NCBI GenBank assembly: GCA_025358765.1 | Contig: JANYIG010000113.1 | Span: forward strand, 1-46,571 | Direction: 5' to 3' | DNA length: 46,571 nt | DNA from: Candidatus Kapaibacterium sp. | Lineage (GTDB): Bacteria > Bacteroidota > Ignavibacteria > Kapaibacteriales > UBA4661 | The notes under the pieces: model-generated | What the model saw: only the letters and a program-made list of their open reading frames with translations | Databases searched by the model: none | Told to the model about the DNA's origin: nothing | Made by a program: the position numbers and the translations under genes | Part shown: piece by piece, positions 1-9,475 of the stretch | Layout: each line of letters begins with the position of its first letter | How positions within the stretch are numbered: position 1 is the stretch's first letter

Positions 1-3
1 CTA

Positions 4-35
4 CAAAATTAGGGGGTTCGCTAACGATTTCCAAA
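4..35 (-). promoter_or_regulatory. FCB-type promoter reading out of the left edge
   Basis: On the minus strand a TTTG box (32-35) and a TAATTTTG box (4-11) are separated by 20 bases. This fits the Bacteroidetes-type primary sigma consensus (TTTG, about 19-21 bases, TAnnTTTG). It points left, so it would serve a minus-strand gene beyond the window. The same spacing recurs at four other sites here. Inferred from sequence only. Confidence 0.5.
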
Positions 36-135
36 TGTTTTTTTACAATACCCCCGATTTTCTTCCTCTACTCATTCCCAATATTACCCCAAATACCACA
101 CCACCACCCGCTTGTATTTCATCGAAATCTTTTTG

Positions 136-162
136 AAAAAATCTTACAAATGTAGGATTTTT
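136..162 (-). terminator. Possible intrinsic terminator after the sigma/anti-sigma pair
   Basis: Directly after the anti-sigma stop, the minus strand can form an A/T-rich stem of about 11 paired bases with one mismatch. The arms are 151-162 and 137-148, and the 3' arm runs into six U residues (136-141). The stem is weak in G/C, so termination strength is uncertain. Confidence 0.45.
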
Positions 163-172
163 GTAAAATCTA

Positions 173-1207
173 TCACTTTTGCCCCTCCAGAAAACGCTGC
201 TCTTTTGACCAACGATTCAGATTTTTGCCTCCGATTTCTGTCAAAATACTCACACAATCCTTTATTGTTCGGCTAGCTTTGTCAATATTTCCCATTGCTT
301 TGTATAGAAGTGCCATTTCCCCCAAAATATCTCCTTCCAATTCACGCAGTTTAGACGTTTGAGCAATTTTGAGTGCTTGCTCTAACGACATCATACTTTC
401 GTTCAATACGCCGTTTTCGCGCTGCAATATGCCAAGAGTTTTTCGAGCAAAGGCGACAGCAGTAATGTCTCCAGCTTGTTCTTTGTCGCGAATTTGCTGC
501 TCATATTGCTCAATAAGTTTTTTCAGTTTCTCCTGCGCTGGTGTCGTGCTTTGGATGCTTGCCTGTGCCTTTCCATCGGAAAGCTCCTGTGCAGGCTTTA
601 GTCCGGTGGGTTTGGTGCTATCCGATATTACGAAACCATCCACTGTCTTGTTTAACGCAAATGTACGCCCAGAAGCCTCGTTCTTGTCGCTCCGCACGAG
701 AGGTGCCGCCATTTGCTGTGGGGTAGCAATCAACGATTGATTTGTTTGCAGCGAGTGATTTAGCCTTTCCGATGAAGATTGTATCGGCGTTTCAGGTGAT
801 GGAGCAGCGAAACGCCAAATAATAAATGACAATCCACCGCCCAGAACTACCAACACGAGCGCTTTCCCAAAAAACGGTGCCGATGTAAAAAATGACGAGC
901 TTTTTGAAGCAATCGTTCCAAGACCAATACTACTAGACGCTTCAGTACCTATGGCTGATTGTGCAAAATGCTTCTGCATATCGCCCAGAAAACCAATATC
1001 AATATTGTCGTGATTGCGAGTGGCGAGCTGCGACGTATCCAAGAAATCGTCGAACGATTCCATTGTTCGCACTTCCTGAGCAAATGTTGGCGACTGCTCC
1101 ATAAAATTTGTAAACTCTTGCTTCTCGGAAGTGGTGAGCGTACCATCCAAGTATTTCACGAGCAATTCTTCCGTGTGCAAATCCATAACGGGAGGTTGAG
1201 ATTTCAT
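173..1207 (-). CDS. Membrane anti-sigma factor with C-terminal TPR-like region
   Basis: Probable anti-sigma factor for the ECF sigma gene just upstream. The first 60 residues resemble the cytoplasmic domain of FCB anti-sigma factors (acidic start, then a short helical region beginning LVKYLDGTLTTSEKQEF), but no zinc-binding HxxxCxxC is visible. A single membrane segment lies near residues 113-131. The outer half is Ser/Thr/Gln-rich and ends in a helical stretch (about 225-330) that reads like two TPR units (GILQRENGVLNESMMSLEQA and the following repeat). The start ATG overlaps the sigma stop as ATGA and has a strong ribosome site, GAGGAGGTG, at 1213-1221. Function rests on context and the N-terminus; the exact family is unproven. 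Confidence 0.72.
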   Translation of the reverse strand: MKSQPPVMDLHTEELLVKYLDGTLTTSEKQEFTNFMEQSPTFAQEVRTMESFDDFLDTSQLATRNHDNIDIGFLGDMQKHFAQSAIGTEASSSIGLGTIASKSSSFFTSAPFFGKALVLVVLGGGLSFIIWRFAAPSPETPIQSSSERLNHSLQTNQSLIATPQQMAAPLVRSDKNEASGRTFALNKTVDGFVISDSTKPTGLKPAQELSDGKAQASIQSTTPAQEKLKKLIEQYEQQIRDKEQAGDITAVAFARKTLGILQRENGVLNESMMSLEQALKIAQTSKLRELEGDILGEMALLYKAMGNIDKASRTIKDCVSILTEIGGKNLNRWSKEQRFLEGQK

Positions 1208-1824
1208 TTTTGCACCTCCTCAAAAAAAGAGGCTAACGAGGTTCGTAAAAGTTGTTTAGCGCGAAAAACACGCACTTTTGCCAGCGAAAGACTAATTTCA
1301 AGCGCTTCGGCAATTTCTTCATGCTGTAGCCCGTCACAATACTTCATAGTAAACGCCTCCCTCAAATCCTCTGGAAGCACTGCGATTGCCTTGTCAAGCG
1401 ATTGTTGTAAAAGAAAATCTCGCTCCATACTTTCTCCATTCGAAACGGATTCCGATAAGCCCTCCACACCATCACTCATCTCATCCAACGACGTGGAGCG
1501 ACTTGCACGTTTGCCAACTTTCATCACGTGATGCCGTGCAATGGTAAATAGCCACGCAGCATAGCTTCCACCTATGAAAGATTCACGTTTCTCAAATATA
1601 ATACTCATAATTGATTGGAAAGCGTCTTTCGCGCCATCTGGCGTACCCAATGCCCGCAGGCAATAAGCATAGAGGCGCTTGTCATAGCGTTTATATAGCA
1701 TGTTGAACGCGCTTTCGTCGCGGTTCTCGCGAATCAGCACGAAAAGCTGCTCATCAGTCATATCCGCAGAGGCTGACTTCTTCTGTGTGACGCGCTGTGT
1801 AGGTGGACTGGTTATATTCGGCAT
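1204..1824 (-). CDS. ECF-type RNA polymerase sigma factor
   Basis: Sigma-70 family, ECF class, about 206 residues from the preferred ATG at 1824; the open frame continues 41 codons upstream without a better start. Region 2 is seen in DESAFNMLYKRYDKRLYAYC and the following AWLFTIARHHV. Region 4 is seen in LPEDLREAFTMKYCDG, then HEEIAEALEISLSLAKVRVF, which is the helix-turn-helix that reads the -35 element. Its stop overlaps the anti-sigma start by four bases, so the two are translationally coupled, the usual arrangement for a sigma held by its membrane partner. An acidic/serine linker joins regions 2 and 4. No regulon target can be named from this window. Confidence 0.9.
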   Translation of the reverse strand: MPNITSPPTQRVTQKKSASADMTDEQLFVLIRENRDESAFNMLYKRYDKRLYAYCLRALGTPDGAKDAFQSIMSIIFEKRESFIGGSYAAWLFTIARHHVMKVGKRASRSTSLDEMSDGVEGLSESVSNGESMERDFLLQQSLDKAIAVLPEDLREAFTMKYCDGLQHEEIAEALEISLSLAKVRVFRAKQLLRTSLASFFEEVQK

Positions 1825-2082
1825 TATTCGATTCGTAAGCGTGTAAGTGAACGATGTCAGGACTCCTTCACTACAGTACAACGAGCGTTTCGGCGGCTTC
1901 AAAACATTGACCGCTTCCGTCGTCAATATAAGTGTTCCTGTTCCCATAAAAATGCAACCAATTAATCAAACACTACGATTTCTTACGCTTTACAGAAAAG
2001 AAGTCAGTATTGGGAAAAAAGTTACATTCTCGGTATTAGGTTGATAAAAAGGCAGGAGGAGGTCTGACTTGAATACAATATT

Positions 2083-5000
2083 TTACGCAGCTTTCATCAC
2101 GACGAGCGCAATATCATCATTTTGTGGCGCTCCGTCAAGCCATTCGTCAGCGAGGCTGTTCATACGGTTAATGATGGATTGTGAATCTAAATGCCCGATG
2201 CTCTGAAAGCACGATTTGATACTCTCTTCACCGAGTTCTTCATTCTCACTGTTAAAAAGCTCCAACAACCCGTCCGACATAAGCAATAACGTATCACCGC
2301 AAGCAAGGTTAAGTTTAAGTGTTTGGTAATCAAAATGTTCTACTGCGCCTAACACTATCCCACGCAAACGCACAAGCTCGACAGCTTGAGTCTCGCAACG
2401 ATATAGCAGCGCAGGCGGCATCCCTGCTCCTGACATCTCCAACGCGCCTTGTTTATAGCGTAACACCGTCAAACACATGAACATTTTATGCAGATTCATC
2501 CGCTTAATATTGCGCCCAATATGAGCCGCGATGTCTGAAACACTCAAAAACTCCGCCGTTGCATGGAAATTACTTTTCACGATGGATACAAGCATCCCGG
2601 CTCGAACACCGTGTCCGGTCGCATCTCCCACTGCCAGCGTCAATGTATCGTCTTGGGAAACACGGTAATCATAGTAATCGCCGCCTACCTCGGTGGCGGT
2701 TCGCATAAAAAAAGCAATATCCAAATTTGGGATCTGCGGTAGGTGCTTCGGAAGCATCGAAAGTTGTAGCAGCCTTGCCTCATCAAGCTCAGAGGTCTTA
2801 CGTGCATTTTCAATTTCAAGCAATTTATAGGCAAGTTCTGTTTCAGCACGGGCAACTTCGGCATCGTCCAAAAGCCGCGCCAATTCAGCATTCTTCTCAG
2901 TTACTTCTTCTGTGCGGTCAGCAATTAGGAGCTCAAGGCGTTTTGTGCGTGATTGAATTGCCCGTACACGCCATTTATAGACTCCCAAAACCGCACCAAA
3001 CGAACTTAACGCAACAAGCACTTGAAACCATAACGCCCGCCACCACGGCGGACGAATAATAATGCGAAGGCTTACGCCAGCTTCGTTCCAAGCGCCATCG
3101 TTATTGCTTGCCGTTACTTGAAATGTGTATTCACCTGGATCAAGATTCGTAAACCGCGCCATGCGTTCGCCACCGCCAAGAACGATCCAACGGTCATCAA
3201 AGCCACTCATACGATAGGCATACTGGTTTTTGGCTGGGTTTGCAAAATCTAATGCCGCGAACTCAAACGAGAAAGTATTGTCCGTATAATCCAGCATCAA
3301 AAGCGCTTTTTCCGTGATATTTGTGTCAAGCGTTGCAACTTGGTTGAACTTCCGAAACGACGTAAGCACGACCATTGGAACATGAGGGTTGGGATGCAAA
3401 CTGTCAGGATGAAACGCATTAAATCCGTCGGCAACGCCGAAATATAATGTTCCATCTCTACCCTGATAATAGGCTCCCTTGCGGAATTCATTTCCGAGAA
3501 GTCCATCCGAAGCGTCATAGAGACGAACGATCGGTTTTCGAGTGTGGTTGTCACTAAATTCTAAACTCGCTAATCCCCTGCCAGTACTGAGCCAGAGCCG
3601 CCCACGGGCATCTTCCAGAATGCCATATATCACATCACTTGGCAGTCCATCTTTCTCACGAAGATGATTAAATGTTCCCGTGACAGCATCGAACCTATCC
3701 AAACCACCGCCGTACGTGCCTATCCAGAGATTACCTTTTTTGTCCTCATGTAACGACAAAATCGAATTTTCTCCAAGGCTTGACCCCTTCTTGTCTTCAT
3801 GGCGATAGACTGTAAAATTATTCGTTGTGGCATTGTACTTATTTAAGCCGCCACTCGTACCTATCCATAGATTTCCCGCACGATCTTCGCGGATGGCAAA
3901 GACAAAATTATCACCCAAACTTTTCGATTCCATTGGGTCGTTTTTGAATATCGTAAATGCGCCAGTTTGAGAGTTCAAACGGTTCAAACCACCGCCCGAC
4001 GTACCTATCCAGAGATTCCCTGAGCGGTCTTTGTAAAGACAATTCACAAAATCATCGCTTAGGCTTGTGGAGTCCAGCGGATTATGACGATAGACAACGT
4101 TTCGCCCGCTCGCGGGGTCAAATTGATTCAACCCACCTTCCGTTCCAACCCAGAGCATTCCAGAATGGTCTTGCAGAATTGCCTTCACATAATCATCACT
4201 GAGTTTGCCCCCTTCGCTGGTAAATTGGTGTGCGTTATCGGCAGTCGTCAAGCCTCCATTGCCTCCTAACCACAGTTTTCCATCAGAGCTTTGGTAGAAT
4301 GCACTTATGACACCACTACTGCGATCGCCGCCGGTCAAACTCGAAAAAGAATATCGTGTAGTTTGAAAATACACCGTTTTGGAAATAAGTTTATTCAAGC
4401 CTGCCCCTGACGTACCTATCCAGACAACACCTGTACGATCTTGATATAACGCCGAAATGTCATTATCACTCAAGGAACGAAGATTACTCGGCGAATTTTT
4501 ATAGGAACTCCAGCTACAATTGCTTGGCGTAAATATATCAAGACCATTTCGTGTTCCGATCAGTATGTGTCCTTGCTTGTCGGCAAACAGACTGCGAACA
4601 GAATTATCACTCAGGTTACCCAACAAACCAGAGGAAAATGTTTGAATATCGTACCCATCTTCACCGTTAGCTTTACGAGAAAGCCTATTTAAGCCGCCGC
4701 TCCGCGTTCCTACCCACAGATTACCTTGCCAGTCGGTGCAAAGAGACGCAATAGCGTTATCGCTCAATATATTCAACCCAGCCGCATCATTCGTAAAGTG
4801 TGTAAACTCAAATGTTGTAAGATTAAACAAATCCAACCCGCCGCTCCGTGTACCAACCCATAACAACCCCGCAGCCTGAAGCGTACTATCCGCATACACA
4901 ACGGTGACATCGTTATCGCTCAGACTGACTGGTTTACGTTTATCATGCTTGAAGTACTTGAACTCTTGCGTTCGCGGGTTAAAGCGGTTCAAACCACGTT

Positions 5001-5475
5001 TCGTACCAATCCAGAGGTTGCCGTCTTTATCCTCAGCTATTGAGGAAATATCATTGTTCGAGAGACTTTTTTTACTTTCAGGGTCATTTTTAAAGGAATA
5101 GAAACGTCCTGTCAGGCGGTCGAAGCGATTCAAGCCGTTAGCAGTACCTATCCAAAGAGTGCCATTGCGGTCTTCGTAGAGAGAGCGGATATTATTGCTT
5201 GATAACGTAAGTGAATCTGTCGGATCCTGGCGAAAAATCGTGAATGTATAGCCATCATAACGGTTCAAGCCATTTTGTGTGCCGACCCACAAAAAACCAC
5301 GCCGATCCTGCAAAATTGCCGTTATCGAGCTTTCGGACAACCCCTGCTCGCGGGAAATTCGCTCAAACAACAACTGCGAGCTTTGTGCGAAAACAAAACC
5401 TGTCAACATCAGCAATGTTACAGTAGTTATGACGCACAGCCTATACACAACGAAAAAACGGCGAACAGAAAACAT
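2083..5475 (-). CDS. Two-component-type propeller sensor fused to a PP2C/SpoIIE phosphatase
   Basis: Large sensor-effector. An N-terminal signal or anchor segment (MFSVRRFF to FVFAQ) is followed by about fourteen Reg_prop repeats of the form D..G.LWIGT..GLNR.., enough for two seven-bladed propellers. A Y_Y_Y domain follows (NTFSFEFAALDFANP to GEYTFQVTASNNDGAW), then a membrane segment after PPWW, a coiled coil, and a SpoIIE/PP2C domain. Its metal-binding sites are visible as EVGGDYYDY, GDATGHGVRAG, LMSDGLLELF and QNDDIA. Hybrid two-component sensors usually carry a histidine kinase after Y_Y_Y; here a Ser/Thr phosphatase replaces it. I chose ATG 5475 because it begins a normal signal peptide; the frame is open to TTG 5574 and ATG 5568. 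It lies downstream of the GIN gene on the same strand. Confidence 0.85.
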   Translation of the reverse strand: MFSVRRFFVVYRLCVITTVTLLMLTGFVFAQSSQLLFERISREQGLSESSITAILQDRRGFLWVGTQNGLNRYDGYTFTIFRQDPTDSLTLSSNNIRSLYEDRNGTLWIGTANGLNRFDRLTGRFYSFKNDPESKKSLSNNDISSIAEDKDGNLWIGTKRGLNRFNPRTQEFKYFKHDKRKPVSLSDNDVTVVYADSTLQAAGLLWVGTRSGGLDLFNLTTFEFTHFTNDAAGLNILSDNAIASLCTDWQGNLWVGTRSGGLNRLSRKANGEDGYDIQTFSSGLLGNLSDNSVRSLFADKQGHILIGTRNGLDIFTPSNCSWSSYKNSPSNLRSLSDNDISALYQDRTGVVWIGTSGAGLNKLISKTVYFQTTRYSFSSLTGGDRSSGVISAFYQSSDGKLWLGGNGGLTTADNAHQFTSEGGKLSDDYVKAILQDHSGMLWVGTEGGLNQFDPASGRNVVYRHNPLDSTSLSDDFVNCLYKDRSGNLWIGTSGGGLNRLNSQTGAFTIFKNDPMESKSLGDNFVFAIREDRAGNLWIGTSGGLNKYNATTNNFTVYRHEDKKGSSLGENSILSLHEDKKGNLWIGTYGGGLDRFDAVTGTFNHLREKDGLPSDVIYGILEDARGRLWLSTGRGLASLEFSDNHTRKPIVRLYDASDGLLGNEFRKGAYYQGRDGTLYFGVADGFNAFHPDSLHPNPHVPMVVLTSFRKFNQVATLDTNITEKALLMLDYTDNTFSFEFAALDFANPAKNQYAYRMSGFDDRWIVLGGGERMARFTNLDPGEYTFQVTASNNDGAWNEAGVSLRIIIRPPWWRALWFQVLVALSSFGAVLGVYKWRVRAIQSRTKRLELLIADRTEEVTEKNAELARLLDDAEVARAETELAYKLLEIENARKTSELDEARLLQLSMLPKHLPQIPNLDIAFFMRTATEVGGDYYDYRVSQDDTLTLAVGDATGHGVRAGMLVSIVKSNFHATAEFLSVSDIAAHIGRNIKRMNLHKMFMCLTVLRYKQGALEMSGAGMPPALLYRCETQAVELVRLRGIVLGAVEHFDYQTLKLNLACGDTLLLMSDGLLELFNSENEELGEESIKSCFQSIGHLDSQSIINRMNSLADEWLDGAPQNDDIALVVMKAA

Positions 5476-5603
5476 CGCTTTTCGCGCAATTTGTCTGTTC
5501 GCCGCACGTTCAATATAGGCACTGTTATCACGAAAGTGTACAGCCATAGAATGCGTTTGATGTGTCATTTCCAATGCTCAAAATTCAGAACCTTAGAGCT
5601 TCA

Positions 5604-6335
5604 TCAATCTCTGGCTTTAATAACTGCCAGCCCATCAATTTCCTTACGAGCAACCGATGGTTTGCCGCGATAAATCACTTTCGAGACACCAGATGCTGAA
5701 GCACAAATTTCTCGTGTCACGCTCACTTCTATTTTCGAGGCTCCAGAAGCTTCCAAAGTCACCATTTCTGCCATAAGCTCTGATGCACGAACTTCGCAAT
5801 GTCCAGTTGTTTCAATAGACAATTTTTTCACCTTACCTGTCAAATCTAACTGGCAATCGCCACTTAATTCTGCGATAAATTCTTTACCTATCAAATTACT
5901 AATTTTCACATATTGAATACCGCTCATTTCAATGCGTTCAAGCATTGGAACGGTAACTCGGATAGTTGCAGAATTACGTCCAATACCACCGCTAATAGTC
6001 AGTACGCCATCATCCACTTCAATGTGCTTATTCAAACGCCGAAGTGTTGTCGGGTCGGCGGTGATGGTGATACTCGGCTGCTGACCGCATATAACCTCAA
6101 TCATACACATTGCGCCGCTCGCTTCAATGGATTTGAAATTTGCCAACACACGGGTTTCCGTTGAGCCATCGGTAGCGCCATCGGCGACACTTTTGGTGGA
6201 TAAAGAGGCGCTTCCAACATTTACGCTATTTGTAATTACGATCACTCGTTTCCCATCGCCTTCACCAGCAAATACCACCGAAGATGTAGTACACAGGAAA
6301 ATCATTAGCGCCGTAATTGTCTTGAACCTCTTCAT
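5604..6335 (-). CDS. GIN-domain (DUF2807) exported protein
   Basis: Secreted or surface protein with a head GIN domain (DUF2807), a repeat-rich beta fold of unknown function common in FCB genomes. Start ATG 6335 gives a good signal peptide (MKRFKTITALMIF to VVFA) and has AAAGGA about eight bases upstream; the frame is open to 6458. Family signs are the early FKSIEASGAMCMIEV and the recurring short beta steps such as LEASGASKIEVSVT and CASASGVSKVIYRG. The C-terminal end is charged and no membrane anchor is seen. The phosphatase-sensor gene follows closely on the same strand, suggesting co-transcription. A second GIN protein, a lipoprotein, lies at 38984-39769. Confidence 0.8.
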   Translation of the reverse strand: MKRFKTITALMIFLCTTSSVVFAGEGDGKRVIVITNSVNVGSASLSTKSVADGATDGSTETRVLANFKSIEASGAMCMIEVICGQQPSITITADPTTLRRLNKHIEVDDGVLTISGGIGRNSATIRVTVPMLERIEMSGIQYVKISNLIGKEFIAELSGDCQLDLTGKVKKLSIETTGHCEVRASELMAEMVTLEASGASKIEVSVTREICASASGVSKVIYRGKPSVARKEIDGLAVIKARD

Positions 6336-6571
6336 AATCACCATCCTTTCGTTCGTTTTGTTTGTCGCTCTTTGCAAACTATCAACACTTTCATCATGGT
6401 TGCCATCTGAATTATCTGTATCAACGTTTTTCGGTGAATGATGTTGGTTTGTGTTCATGGTTTTTTGTACGTTGTGATTAGCTGAATGTTACGCAAAGAT
6501 GGTATGAAATACCTCAAAAACGCAAATTTTTGTGAGAAAGCGCAAAATTAAGACCACATTATGAAACTATC

Positions 6572-7525
6572 ATGACCGACTCAACACCGAACATTCCTGT
6601 CATAGCACTTGTAGGCGCAACCGCTTCCGGTAAAACCGCAACTTCCATGCTTCTTGCCGACGAACTATCGAAAATCATGCCAGTCGAGATTCTCTCCGCA
6701 GACTCGCGTCAAGTCTATCGCTATCTGACCATTGGAACAGCAAAGCCAACGCCCGCCATGCTCGCCCACGTGCCACATCATTTCGTGAGTATCAAAAATC
6801 CCGATGAAGACTACAGCGCTGGTCTCTATGGAACAGATGCTGCTCGTACGGTGCAAGCAATCCGAAATCGCGGTGCAATTGCGCTTGTGGTGGGTGGCTC
6901 CGGCTTGTATGTGAGGGCATTGAGCGATGGATTGTTCGAGGACGATGTAGATACAAGCTCTGCACGAGCCGTATTAGAGCGGCGTTTGGCAAAGGAAGGT
7001 ATCGGTGCATTGTATCACGAATTGCAGGAAGTGGATTTTGTGTTGGCAGAAAAGTACAACGACCTCAATCACCGTCGTGTCATCCGAGCATTAGAATACT
7101 ATCACACGACCGGAACACCGCTTTCGCAGGCACACGCAGCATTTTCTGTCGAACGAACGTTTCAAACACTTTATTTCGGTGTTCGCCGTGAGCGACAAGA
7201 CTTGTACGAACGTATCAATCAACGCTCCAAAGCTATGTTTGCAGAAGGTTTAGTAGAAGAGACTGAAGCTACACTCGCCATGGGATATGCCCCTACGCTC
7301 AACGCGCTTAATACCGTTGGTTACAAAGAAGCACTCTCCTACCTTCGCGGTGACACCACACGCGAACGCGCCATCGAACTCACGCAACAAAGCACTCGTC
7401 GTTATGCCAAACGGCAACTGACGTGGTTCCGACATGAGAGTAGAGTCTCGTGGCATTCTGGTTCCCCAGGGGCAATTACACAAATGATTATGACTACACT
7501 TCGCCCAATCATGGAATCAACGTAA
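6572..7525 (+). CDS. miaA: tRNA dimethylallyltransferase
   Basis: MiaA transfers a dimethylallyl group to N6 of A37 in tRNAs that read codons beginning with U, in the cytoplasm. The P-loop is GATASGKT (about residues 15-22). The substrate-binding stretch ILSADSRQVYRYLTIGTAKP is typical, as are HHFVSIKNPDEDYSAG, VVGGSGLYVRAL and the RRVIRALEYY segment. Length (317 aa) is normal. ATG 6572 is the first start and leaves little leader; no strong ribosome site is present. It is divergent from the GIN/phosphatase-sensor pair, with about 236 bases between the two starts. Confidence 0.96.
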   Translation: MTDSTPNIPVIALVGATASGKTATSMLLADELSKIMPVEILSADSRQVYRYLTIGTAKPTPAMLAHVPHHFVSIKNPDEDYSAGLYGTDAARTVQAIRNRGAIALVVGGSGLYVRALSDGLFEDDVDTSSARAVLERRLAKEGIGALYHELQEVDFVLAEKYNDLNHRRVIRALEYYHTTGTPLSQAHAAFSVERTFQTLYFGVRRERQDLYERINQRSKAMFAEGLVEETEATLAMGYAPTLNALNTVGYKEALSYLRGDTTRERAIELTQQSTRRYAKRQLTWFRHESRVSWHSGSPGAITQMIMTTLRPIMEST

Positions 7526-7548
7526 TCATTAAAATCACTTCGTTACTC

Positions 7549-7580
7549 TTTCCTTTCTGCCAAAAACTTGATTATATTTG
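7549..7580 (+). promoter_or_regulatory. Possible promoter for the PBP4-type gene
   Basis: TATATTTG (7573-7580) matches the TAnnTTTG box, with TTTC (7549-7552, one base off TTTG) 20 bases upstream. The gene begins about 93 bases later. One mismatch in the upstream box keeps this tentative. Confidence 0.4.
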
Positions 7581-7673
7581 TTGTCTATTTCTAATTTCGG
7601 CAGTGGCATGATATTTGAGATTGTTTTTCAAAAATCATCCACATACAAGCGTTTTGTAATCAAGGAATGAACG

Positions 7674-9353
7674 ATGAATAACTCTCTTCGTATTATTTTC
7701 GGCAGCGTAATAGGCGGTACAGCGCTTGCTCTTACGGCAGTGGCATTTTCTGGCTCCGCACAACCCACACCGATAGCTCATCCCGTAGCTAATATTGCCA
7801 CATCAACCTTTACAGCCGGAGACGGCTATACGGCTTCGACGCTGAAAGCGGCAAAACTCTCCGGCGTGGATAGCTTGCGGGCGCTTCAATCCCTGCAACA
7901 AAACATCAATAAACTTCTTGAAAACAAAACATTACAAAAAACAGAGATTGGGCTCTCCGTGTTTTCGCTAAACAGCCGTAAAGAACTTTTTGCCCGCAAT
8001 AGTGCAACACCACTCACTCCCGCATCTACAACAAAACTGCTGCCGACCTTCGGTGCCTTAGAACAATTCGGTACAGAATACAAAGTCGCAACATCTATTT
8101 GCACCGATGCTGTAAGCGGTATCGGCAAAGACGGTACGCTACGGGGCAATGTCTATCTTGTGGGGCATGGCGATCCACTGTTGAGCGTCACAGACATTGA
8201 AAACCTTGCCGTTCAGCTCTACAATCTTGGCGTGAAGCATATCACAGGCAGCATTTACGGCGATGATTCTTTTTTTGACCATCAGACCAGCCGACGCGAC
8301 TACAGTGGTGATGGCGAGGAAGTTCAACCAACAGGACCAATCAGCGCCCTGACCGTCCAAAAAAACATTGTGACCGTACTTGTCAGTGGTGGACCGAAAG
8401 TCAATCAACCTGTGCGTGTCCAGACGATTCCGTACTCAGACACCTTTACGTTTAGCGTTCAAGCGGTTACAAAGACTATAAAACCTGTGAGAGCAACTAA
8501 ACGCCGCCGCTGGCTAAAACCGACATTGACTATTCGTGAGGCAACTGCGACAAAAAATGGCGGCAAACAACATTTTGTCGTCGCTGGTTCGTTGAACCCG
8601 AACACCACCGTTTCGCAGATATTCTTTGTGCAAAATCCCCCACTTGCCGCCGCTGACTTGCTCCGCAAACGCCTTGAAACCGTTGGCGTTCAGGTGGATG
8701 GGAAATTCGGCATCCAAAAAACACCCAACACATCTGTTGTCCTGACGGAATTCTTACGTCCGATAACAGAAATTTTAAGCATCGTCAACAAAAAAAGCGA
8801 TAATTTCTGCGCCGAACATCTTTTTAAAATGTTGGGTAATGCGGCTTCTGGTGATGACAGAGAAAAGAATAACGCTGTATTTTCTCCTACCGCAGAAAAT
8901 CGCTCTGCACAAGCATCCGTGCAACAACTTCAAACAATCCTCAAAGATCATGCAATCCCCGTGAATAGTTGGACAATCAACGATGGTTCGGGTTTATCCC
9001 GCAGAAACCGCATTGCACCTTCTGTTCTGGTCAAGCTCTTAGATGAGGCTGATCGTGCTCCTTTTGCTGAGACGTTTTTTAATTTGCTCTCCGTTGCAGG
9101 CTTAGACGGTACACTCGAACACCGTATGCGCGGAACGCTCGCAGAATACAACGTCCATGCAAAAACTGGCACACACAAGAACGTAAGCGCTTTGGCGGGT
9201 TATCTGAAAACCAAAGATGGTGAACGCCTTGTGTTCTCGTTCATGTTCAACGGCTGGGGCGTATGGCATTACAAGGGTTTGGAAAATAAGCTCTGCGAAC
9301 TCCTGACGAATTTTTCCTACTACGCACCGCCTGACAGCACGATGTTTCAATAA
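7674..9353 (+). CDS. dacB: D-alanyl-D-alanine carboxypeptidase/endopeptidase (PBP4 type, S13)
   Basis: Periplasmic penicillin-binding protein that trims or cuts D-Ala cross-links in peptidoglycan. After an N-terminal signal or membrane segment (about residues 9-27) the three active-site motifs of peptidase family S13 appear in order: STTK (about 118-121, nucleophile Ser), SDN in the NKKSDNFCAEHLFKML segment, and KTG in HAKTGTHKNVSALAGY near the C-terminus. Length 559 aa is somewhat above the usual 450-500, through a longer N-terminal region and a basic insert (TKRRRWLKP) in the middle domain. Ribosome site AAGGA (7662-7666) stands seven bases before ATG. No partner gene in peptidoglycan synthesis is adjacent. 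Confidence 0.93.
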   Translation: MNNSLRIIFGSVIGGTALALTAVAFSGSAQPTPIAHPVANIATSTFTAGDGYTASTLKAAKLSGVDSLRALQSLQQNINKLLENKTLQKTEIGLSVFSLNSRKELFARNSATPLTPASTTKLLPTFGALEQFGTEYKVATSICTDAVSGIGKDGTLRGNVYLVGHGDPLLSVTDIENLAVQLYNLGVKHITGSIYGDDSFFDHQTSRRDYSGDGEEVQPTGPISALTVQKNIVTVLVSGGPKVNQPVRVQTIPYSDTFTFSVQAVTKTIKPVRATKRRRWLKPTLTIREATATKNGGKQHFVVAGSLNPNTTVSQIFFVQNPPLAAADLLRKRLETVGVQVDGKFGIQKTPNTSVVLTEFLRPITEILSIVNKKSDNFCAEHLFKMLGNAASGDDREKNNAVFSPTAENRSAQASVQQLQTILKDHAIPVNSWTINDGSGLSRRNRIAPSVLVKLLDEADRAPFAETFFNLLSVAGLDGTLEHRMRGTLAEYNVHAKTGTHKNVSALAGYLKTKDGERLVFSFMFNGWGVWHYKGLENKLCELLTNFSYYAPPDSTMFQ

Positions 9354-9475
9354 TCTTCGTCACAATGCTCCCCATACCCGCACAAATCGCCATCATGCCC
9401 GGCGTTTTCTGACCACAGAATGACAGCATTTGTTGCGGAAGTCTTGTTGGCGCTGAAACAGAAAGATGTTTGACT

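Noticed and set aside
959-1531. 190-codon plus-strand open frame over the sigma/anti-sigma genes
   Set aside because: Complementary to two well-supported genes and low in coding character.
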